Shown: piece after piece, positions 51,659 through 61,080 of the stretch
Numbering within the stretch: the first letter of the stretch is position 1
Layout: the number at the start of each line of letters is the position of its first letter
Source: Thuidium tamariscinum
Lineage: Eukaryota > Streptophyta > Bryopsida > Hypnales > Thuidiaceae
DNA: 64,000 nucleotides
NCBI GenBank assembly: GCA_947034885.2
Contig: OX344749.2
Location: forward strand, 19,421,501 to 19,485,500
Reading direction: 5' to 3'
Translations under genes and position numbers: made by a program
The notes under the pieces: model-generated
What the model was told of the DNA's origin: nothing
The model's database searches: none
The model's input: the letters and a program-made list of their open reading frames with translations, nothing else

Positions 51659-52396
51659 CCCCTAAAGGTCCAAACACCATATTTGTGGCAACATAGCAAT
51701 TTCGGACAATTCACCATGGGTGGAGTTTTTGTTTTTTTAAATTCACATAACATGTGCCCAAGGAGTATCTTTAAGGTGCAACAATTTTCCTAACTTTTGA
51801 CTACATGGTTAAAAAGTTATTGCATGATATGTCATTTTCATCATTTGTTGGGCAAGCCGAGCAATTCGTAAAATTTCTCTAAAAATTATTTTCTTAAGAA
51901 ATAAAAATTTGAGATTGATTATCTAGATTTATATATACATTGAAAGCTTTGAATTACTCCATTTTGATTAATGAGATGAAAGTTGTGACGAGTTTTGGTT
52001 TCCAAGTAGGTATGGTTTTTATAGACTTTAAACCTACCCACAAACTACAACTCCTCATAACTTTCATATCTTTAATCAATATGGAATGATTCAAAGCTTT
52101 TAATATATATATATAAATCTAGAGAATCAATTTCAAATTTTTATTTCTTGAAAAAATGAATTTTAAAGAAGTTTCATGAGCTGCCCTAATTGCTTGCCAA
52201 ATGATGAAAATGACATATCATGCAATAACTTTTTAACCATGTAGTCAAAAGTTAAGAAAATTGTTGTACCTTAAAGATACTCCTTGGATACATATTGTGT
52301 AAAAATTTAAAAGGAAAAAAGGAAAAAAAATTGTATCTTTAGTGAATTGCCTAAAATTGCTATGTTGCCAAAAAATGGTGTTTGGACCTTGAGAGA
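51659..52396. mobile_element. Foldback member of the TTAA family (738 bp hairpin)
   Basis: The flanks are CTAA (51655-51658) and TTAA (52397-52400). The left half (to about 52025) and right half are inverted copies of each other along most of their length. For example TTGCATGATATGTCATTTTC is answered by its complement near 52215, and GGCAACATAGCAATTT by AAATTGCTATGTTGCC. The halves match one end of the 924-bp subfamily, so the element looks like two inverted copies of one end. Confidence 0.72.
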
Positions 52397-52400
52397 TTAA

Positions 52401-53899
52401 GATACAATAATGGTCCATATTGCAAGCTATGTCCTCCTTGCAATGGCCAATGCAAGACCATTGTGCTCTAGATTCCAAAAAATCAAATATTATAAGACCC
52501 TCCATCATTAGCATATTTGTCAAACTATTGATATTTTAAATTCTATAAATGCCAATTCCTTCAATTTTGTGTACAACAATCTAGAATGATTTAAACCAAC
52601 ATGCCAAAGAATAAAAAGTTTTATTTGGAGTTCTATGAAAAATTGACCTAAGACAGAATAATTCCAAATGATGGTGAATAAAACTCAGTTTTAGACATGG
52701 CTAACTTTCAAATCAAATTTCTTTGAAATCACAACTACTTTTTTCTTCAAACTTTCATAATAATGTGTTGTATGTTGTACACTACAACTTTTTTATATCC
52801 ACTTTTGGACTTTGTCCACTAATTCTTATGGTATAGTTATCTGAATGAAAATGTTCCAAATTTATGCTCAATTTTGATTGTTATTGCATATATTTTATCT
52901 ACTCTTTAATCGCTAATCTAGTTTGATAGCTAGTGTAGGTCAATTATAACTTAACTTATTATTAAGAGAAATTTGAATAGGTAGCTTTCATTCTTTGAAC
53001 TACACTTTTCATTCTACCTACTATTGTCTTCAAAATATATTTATTTTAATGGTGTAGATTCAACTTGTGTAATCTTGTAAGTTTTTTCTAGTTTTTCTTG
53101 AAGCTTTTCCTCATGTTTTATTGCTTGAAAAAAATCTCAATGCATTTACAAGTGTACATGTAGTGAAATTCTACACCTCAACTAGTATAAAAACATGTTT
53201 AAATTGAGTGTTTTTGAGGTGTTTTTGTGCGTGTTGGAATTGCAAAAGTTTCAAGTTCTACCTCTATAACTATAATTTTAGGTAGTTTTGGCCTTGAATA
53301 AAGGTATTTGGTTTGTAATAGTTTTAAGATGCATTTATTGAGACTAAAAATATAGCCACTTTAGAAAAGTGTTGAATGAGTTCATCAATAAGAAGAGAGA
53401 AGGTGAAGCTTAAGATAAGATAAGGTACCCTTAAGACCCATAAGAATGTGTAGAGAATATGTTGAGAATATGTAGAGAATGCATGGGAACTTTGAGGGGA
53501 CGTCATCTCTTTGGGCTTCAAACTAATGTTGCAAATTAGACACAGTGCTCAATTTTTTTTTTTAGTCCTTCAATGTTGAGCGAGTAGGCAAAAGTTGAAG
53601 TAACAAATTTTGGTAAGTGAGGAAGAGAGTTTCAATTTGGTTACTCAAGAAGGAGGTTTCAAATCCAAGTTTGACTAATGACTATATTGTCACAGTATGT
53701 TCTTGTTGCAATACTATTCACTCTTAAGGCATGATCCTGTTTTGGCATGATCCTTCATCCTATTACATCATAGTTATCAAAGTTTTTATCAAATGTTGTG
53801 TAGTATTTCATGAATCCATGGTTGATAGATTAATTGGTTTTTCAGAAGTTTTGTAGATGGAAAGGTTTCACCTCGGCTATTTTAGAAATCTACAATACA
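52401..53899. other. AT-rich gene-free interval
   Basis: No gene or element ends recognised. Confidence 0.45.
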
Positions 53900-54392
53900 T
53901 GGGTTTAATTGAAATACAATAATCTCAATGGTGAGATTGTTCTAACAAATAAACATAACCTTGTCCAACAATTTTTTTTGAAAAATTGTGAAAATTTCAT
54001 TCAAAAATGAATCCTATAAGTTATTTTTTTAGGAAATTGTTTAGATTGCCCGAAAAACAAGATTGTCCATAACTTTCTCATTATAAGTCCAAATAGAATG
54101 AATCAAAGCTTCACATGTAGGCAAAAATATATCATTTTAGAAAAAGAAAATTAAAATTAAAAATTTTGACTTTTTGCAAAAAACAAATACTGCCCGCCGA
54201 ATGAAAATTTGGGCTTTTTGTGGTATAACTTTTGCTCCCAGTCACCAATTGAAATAAAAATCACATTCCCATGAAGCTAATCAGTTTTCCTATCTTATGA
54301 GAAAGTTTCAAAAAGATTCATTAAAAATTGAGGTCTACGGAACCTACCCGAACTCCAAATTGTCCCCCGAGGGAACAATGGTCCTTTAGGGG
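53900..54392. mobile_element. 5'-truncated TTAA-family copy (about 490 bp)
   Basis: Homology to 40456-41376 begins at about position 450 of that copy and runs to the right terminus GGTCCTTTAGGGG, followed by TTAC. The left end is missing. Confidence 0.65.
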
Positions 54393-55770
54393 TTACGTGG
54401 TTGCCTATAATATCATAAGTGCATGAAAGCTTTTGGTATTGAAGGTGCACAATTGTTGTAGTACCACCTTATTGATGGGTGACTACAACTTTATTTCACT
54501 CATAGTCACCACTAAGTTATAAGCAATTTTAGAATCTGATGATGGTATTCCACTTGAATGGCTATGACCTCTATGACATTATTTGCAAGTAGTACATGCT
54601 TCCACAGTGATACCTCTACAAACTGCCACATAAATACAATTTTGCCATCTTATTGATGCAACACGTCATGAACTACAACATCTAAATCACATTGTAGAAT
54701 GGATTACGCTAAAAGCACATATTACATATTTATTTCGTTTCATCTGAGTTCATTTGCTAGCGCAAGGTGTACAAAACATTGACTTAGAGTTCTAGGAGAC
54801 TTGAAAAAGTGATTTAATATGTAGTCAACAACATGGCACACATCAACTTGGCATACATGGGCTTGGAATAACATTCCACTTGTTGTTTGCACAATTAACT
54901 CTAGTTTTCACACATGAATGTTGGGATGGATACCACGATGTAGTTCTTTGGCAGCTTAGTCATATATAGATGTTGAGTGCAATATTAGACGAGGTTATTG
55001 AAATGGATCAGTTTGAAATCAATTGAAACTACAATTCTTGGCTTATGTTTATTTTGTAGTGTGCAGAAACACTAATAATGTATTTGGGCAATCTCACTCA
55101 ATATATACAAGTGGGCTTCAATTCCCCAATTAGTGAATTCTTTGAATGTATGTGATTTGTTTTGAATGTATGTGGCTTGCTTTCAATTTTGGTTTCAGTT
55201 TTGTCTTCATTGAATTCAATTTTTTTTTCAAGCTTGCTCTTTTCATGCTTCAAATCTTGTTGTCCTTGGTTGCTTTTTGTTCCATTTCTGGCTTTGGAAG
55301 CTTGTGCTTCAATTACTCTCAATTTGTCACTTACTGTTACAGTTTGTGAATGGCATGGTGAAACACAGTTCTCAAAATGTTGTTTGTAATAAATGTGTAT
55401 TGAAGAAGCAAAACACACCAATGTGTGGCTTTGCCCCATAATTTGCAATATTTTGACCAATTGTAACTGAACTTAGCTTTTCTAGCCAATTCACTTCACA
55501 GAAATTAGCACTGGGTACACTTATGTGCTGTACTAAGTTAAGTACTTCTTGCAAGTTGCCTCCACTCAAGCCTCCCCAAATAGACAAAACTCCACCATTT
55601 TCACAGTAATTTATATTTTTCACAGTACTATGCAATTTAATGAAGATTTGTATGATATAGATTATGAAGATTTTGCTTTGCAAACATTCAATGAATGATT
55701 CAAAGGATACAAAGGTAGATACACTTATAATCATCTTTGTACCCATTCATGCACAATAGAGTTCCTTTAA
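54393..55770. other. AT-rich gene-free interval
   Basis: Frames of 65-125 codons on both strands at 55100-55750 overlap each other and look compositional. A short local duplication (GAATGTATGTG) lies near 55143 and 55163. Confidence 0.4.
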
Positions 55771-56578
55771 CTCCTAAATGCCCAAGCCTTTCTAAGTGTG
55801 TTTTGACTTTGAAAAAAGAGCATTGACTTGTAGATATCTCCAATGAAGCAAATTGTGTTTTTTTCCAAATCTAATTATGTAGATGTTTATAGAGCTTGTT
55901 TATTAGTATGCCCACCAATTTTGAGTGCAAAATTTCATAGGAGTTGTGAGATTATACCAAGAGAAATGTAAATTTTTTTATTTTTAGTATGTTGTCTTTG
56001 TTCACAATGTTTTAGAAATTTGCATTTAAAAGTTTTTTGGGATTGGAGGTAACATAAAAAACTACAAAGTGTGTTAGTACACTAAAATGCACTTCCAAAA
56101 AAATTAATTTCATGTGAAAAAACATCAAAATTATTACACAGTTTACCTTGCAATTGTTAAAATGCAATTTTTTTTATAAGTAGAAATTACAAATAACTTC
56201 AAATTGACACTTGCATGTTGAAATTTTCAATGGTGAAAATCATGAAAAGACTTTAAGCTTTCATTGGGACCATTTTCAAAGCAAACGGATAAGTACAATT
56301 TCTTAGATCCCAAATCAAGTAGAATTGCCAAGTTTCGCATAAAGCCGGGAAATGAGGTAAAATTGGCAAGTTTTACACTCCATTTACAATGTAAATATGC
56401 CTTTAAGGACCTTTCAATAATCGAATATATACTTTTTTAGTGAAAAATGAAAGTTTTCAATAGTTAACCATCAAAATTGCTTGAATTTTTTTAAATGGTC
56501 AAAGGAATTTAATTACCTACATAGAAATGAGACTGAAATTTAGGATCAACCATATATGGTCGACTAGGCACTTAGGGG
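55771..56578. mobile_element. TTAA-family-like element (808 bp)
   Basis: TTAA precedes CTCCTAAATGCCCAAGCC at the left; GGCACTTAGGGG followed by TAAA ends the right. The two ends are inverted with a few mismatches. The interior differs from the other subfamilies and has no coding frame. Confidence 0.5.
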
Positions 56579-57691
56579 TAAAAGTGTGACTAGACCTCTA
56601 TTATAGTGTTTGTCAAAGGTGTCATTAAATTGTCCCCTTTTTGAAATTAGTTGACTATTGATTAGATTTAGTTATATAACAATTTCAATGGCCTAGGAAG
56701 GTTCTACTTTGAAAGTTTGTAGAATTTACATGTCATCCAAAAAAAGTGCCTCCAACTATGCTAAATTGCTTACATTGAAGGTTTTAGGTGTTTCTACTTT
56801 CCACTATAGTACTAGTAGGCTTGAAGAGTTGAGTGGTTGAATTCTTACTTTTTTTGCAATCTTATTGGTGGAAAATGGCTAGTTAGCCTCTCAACCTTTA
56901 GCCATAGTATAAAGTGCCCCTAAATAGTGAAATTAGATAGCTTTAACAATTAGGTTGCCTTGCCAAAAAAATTACCATCACATTCACTCCTTGACCCTAT
57001 GGAGGCACATGAAACTCTTTGAATTCACTCTTGATATTATTGCATCCAGTCACCTATTATTGTAATTGGAAGGACATATTAGTAGGGAAAGTTACAATAA
57101 GAATAAATATTTATACAATGTAAAATGTCGAGAAATAAGCAATCCAATTTCTCTATTTAGTGTAGTTGATTTAGTTGTATGAATACAATTTGTGAATCAT
57201 ATTTTACAACTATTGTTTGAGATTATCATTCAACTATGATTGAAAGTTGAAATTTATTATACATTTCTACAATTTTTGAAATTTTGCCCTCCCCGTCCTT
57301 TAGGAATTGAAGTGAAATAATCTTATTGGTCATTTAGGGAATAAAGTGAATTTTTGTCATCATTAAATTATTATTGAAAATTATATTTCGTAATACATCT
57401 TTATAAGTTGGAAAATTTGGCCCTATCATCTTTTAGGGGTTAAAATTAACTAATCATTTTGGGAGAGTTTGACAAGGCCCTTCTCTAAAGGCTTACGCAA
57501 ACTTCAAATGCTAAATCTTTCAATGTAGCCCATTCGGGTTTCTGTGATTTTTCCAACTTTCCAATAGTAGTCCAAAATCAATATATGTAAGACAATTTAT
57601 TTTTTTAAAGCTTCTCATTTCATCTATTCTAAAAGTGACAATTTTTAGCATTTTGTGTACAAAAATATACCTCAAGTCCTACAGTGATTAA
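56579..57691. other. AT-rich interval with an orphan TTAA-family end
   Basis: CTTTTAGGGG followed by TTAA ends at 57443, like a right terminus of the TTAA family. A related CCTTTAGGAATTG lies at 57299, so the end may be duplicated. The matching left end was not found. Confidence 0.4.
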
Positions 57692-59082
57692 CTACTAAAG
57701 GTCTAGATTCTTTTCTAAAATTGACAATTTCAAAAAAATCATCAAATAATACTATTTGGAAGAAAATTTTGGAATTGAAACATAGATCAAAGTTGTAGAA
57801 TTTGAGTTTTAGATTCTATCCATATAGTTGGATTCACCAATGCTATGACCAATATTTTTCTATAAATTTTAAAAGGAAAAATTCAAAATTCCTTATAAAT
57901 TCTATTACAAACAAAATATTGTCATTTTTTTAGTAAATTTTGTTGGAAAGGATTTGAAATGAGGTTCTCTTGACATGGTCATTTTTGGAATCTTTGTATT
58001 CTTTGATTCTATGATCCTATCTTTGCAATTCCAGCAAAGTTTGAACTAGAGTCAATCTTAGTCAACCACTTGACATACTTCTATATTTATAATTTTAGAA
58101 AAATTTGTGCTCTAAATATACCAAATCCAACCCTCTAATAGGACCACAACTTCATAAAGTACCTTAGAGTGCTCTGACATCCAATTTCTAGACAATGTAC
58201 AAATTAAAATCTATATTTTTTTCTCATTACAACTTAGATGAAAGTCATCCTAGTTTTTAGAGATATTTTACAAAGTTGTGGTCCTATTAGAAGGTTAGAT
58301 TTGGTGATACTAGAACATGTATTTTTTTAAATTACATATGTGGAAGTAAGTCAATGGTTGATTTGGATTGATTCTAGTTCAAGTTTGGAATTGCAAAGAT
58401 GAGGTCATAGAATCAAAGAATACAAAAATTCCAAAAAATGACCATGTCAAGAGAACCTTGTTTCAAATCGTTTCCAACAAAATTTACTAATAAAATGACA
58501 ATATTTTTCTTCTAATTGAATTTACAAGGAATTTTGAATTTTCCCTTCTCAAACTCTACAACTTTGTTGTGTCTCAATTCCAAAAAAATTCTTCCAAATC
58601 AGGTAGAAGTACTTGTAGTTGATTACATAAGTGATTTTCAAGCAAGTCACGAGTAGTATGAGACAAGTGAAAATTTTGCCAAGTACGAAGATAGGAAATA
58701 TGGAGATTGCAAATTTTTCAAAATTTTGTTTCCAAAATTGAAATTATTGAGATTTTTAGAAGCCAAAAAGTTGTTCGGACTAGTAGCCAATGTCTGGACT
58801 CTTCCAATTCTAATCACATACTAGGTACTTTTCCACTCACTACTTCTCACTTACTCACTACTTTGGGACATGTGTCATGATCTTATTGGAACCAACCTTG
58901 AAATGGAGGAAAAAACACATTCTAAGCTTAGGTTGAAAATACATTCTAGCCTTGGTTGGAAATAGTTGTACTTTACAGATTGGGTATGGGTTTGTGGTCG
59001 AGAATGGGTACGTCTACCTTAGTACTTTCTGGTGATTTTTTTGAAATTGTCAATCCTAAAGAAGAATCTAGACACTTAGGGG
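57692..59082. mobile_element. Large foldback TTAA-family-like element (1391 bp)
   Basis: TTAA (57688-57691) precedes CTACTAAAGGTCTAGATTC, and the right end GAATCTAGACACTTAGGGG is its inverse. Long internal inverted arms lie at about 57740-58175 and 58225-58600, for example CTTGACATGGTCATTTTTGG answered by CCAAAAAATGACCATGTCAAG without its last base. No coding frame. Confidence 0.6.
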
Positions 59083-59119
59083 TTTATCCAATTTTCTACC
59101 TAAAATTAAAAGAACAAAT

Positions 59120-59518
59120 AAGGTAGAACCACCCATTCTAAATCACCACTCCATAACCAATCAATCGGATACCATATTTACAACCAAGGTTGGAACGAAA
59201 TTCCATTTTTTCCCTTTCAATACATGTTTTATACTTTTTCAAGGTTTGGACTAATAACTTAATGACACATAAGTCAGCAAGAAAGTATAAAGCAATGAGT
59301 GGGAAAGTAATTCTCAGATAATCAAAATTGGATGACTCTAGATGTTGGTCAAGGGTCAAGTCCAACTTTTGCCTTTCAAAATTCATAGTAATTTCAATTC
59401 ATGTGATAAAATTACCAAAAATTTGCAATCTACATCATTTCTATCATCATACCTCTAGAAACTATACCAAATCATGTCTAAAATACCTTAAATGATTGGT
59501 TATGGGTGGTTCCACCTT
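59120..59518. mobile_element. TIR element with ends AAGGTRGAACCACCCAT (399 bp)
   Basis: The left AAGGTAGAACCACCCAT and the inverse of the right end (AAGGTGGAACCACCCAT) differ at one base; ATAACCAATCA follows on both arms after a short insert on the left. AAAT lies on both sides. Non-coding. Confidence 0.55.
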
Positions 59519-59522
59519 AAAT

Positions 59523-61080
59523 CATGGTTTAAGCATTCTTCAACATGTGAACATTGATTAGGATACAAGTCAAAAAATCTACCAAATCAACTTTGACCTC
59601 TCCTAAATTACAATATAATCAGATGTTCTTGGACTTCACCAACATTTATTGCAATTTGTAATTTCATAATTAGAAAAGGATAAATCTGACACAAACAACA
59701 ATGACTATCAAGTAAAGTAGCAGTTATTGTATTTCATCTCTAACAATTACAACTTGTTGTATGCCAAACAAAGGAGGCTACAATGGAAACACCCAAAACC
59801 ATGCAAATAAGGAATTCAGCATAGTTGGAGGCAATGTTTTCTAAAAATGATATTTTTCTAGTATTAGCAAGTGAAAATCATGAATATTCAAAAAAAAAAA
59901 GATTTTACCGATACAGTATGTAATTTCTACAAATTTTCAAAGTGTTAGCTCCCTAGACCTGTGAAACTGTCCGGTAGGTGCCCCCAAACTAAACCTTGCA
60001 AAAATCAACACTCAACCAACCAGATTCTCCTATGTGTCCTTCACTGCGTCAACTAATTATAATTACACATGTGTCAAACACATTAAGGAAAGTCTACTAA
60101 CACAATTGGGTGAATCTATGGTCCATTCCAAGGAACAGGTGTGGGAATGGGTGTTTTGCCCTTACAGTGAGATGAAACAAACACTTTTGCTAAATTTCCA
60201 TTACTGAACTAAATGCAACTGGTGAGAGAGTAATTGCACTCTCTAAACCCTTCCCAATTAGAAATACTCATTAAAGATTCCAGAATTACTGTTCTGTATC
60301 ATCTCGTTTGTTACAACTCGATCTCCGGTAGAAACACATACACTGAAGGCTGAGAAGCCCTTTGCATGCATATTCCAGACTAACGCACAATCTGCTGCAT
60401 AACTTGGACCACGATGCCGTAGCCAAAACATCATTAGGACAAAATCCTATTTCCAAAACCAAATCCTGTCTACGTGACCCTTCCCAGCATTCACATCTCA
60501 AAGTCCATCACAGAAATCCCCAAGCCTTGATTGCAGATTCTTTTGTGCCATCTAATCTGTCTGCTACTCCCACGGCTGATGAAGACCTGCATACATTATT
60601 TGTAAACAAGTAGCTGAATGAGAAGGTCAATATATTGCAAAGTTGGATGCAGTGACAGCAGAAAGCAGACAGACAAAAAGGGTATGCTACTATTTTCCTT
60701 ACCTATCCAGAGATTGTCATCACGAAATCTGGCAGTTGAGAGGTCTCAGTCACTACACTCCCACTGATTTCATCAGCTTGACTGTGGATCCCAATGAACT
60801 GAGTATCTGACTATTATCACAAGAACAAGAAAAAGTTAAATTCGCTGAAAGATTTGGATCAAAACATTTAGGCAATTAAACATAGGAACTGAAGCCAGCA
60901 GAACATCTGTAGAGAGCCAGTTCGATTCCCAAAGCAGTTACGATTTTTATGCCTGTACTTCAGATAACATAAACACATTACATTCGATGTCATCACTTGA
61001 CCGTACTGCTGTGATGCAACTCACCTCTTCTGGAGACATATCGGAAGAAATTTCTTGTCACAAAGATCCAGAGACGTGGT
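59523..61080. other. AT-rich interval, then 3' flank of PRT6
   Basis: 59.5-60.2 kb is AT-rich and featureless. From about 60.2 kb composition resembles the gene island, so part is likely the PRT6 3' untranslated region. Small frames on both strands (for example 60286-60501) were not recognised. Confidence 0.4.
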
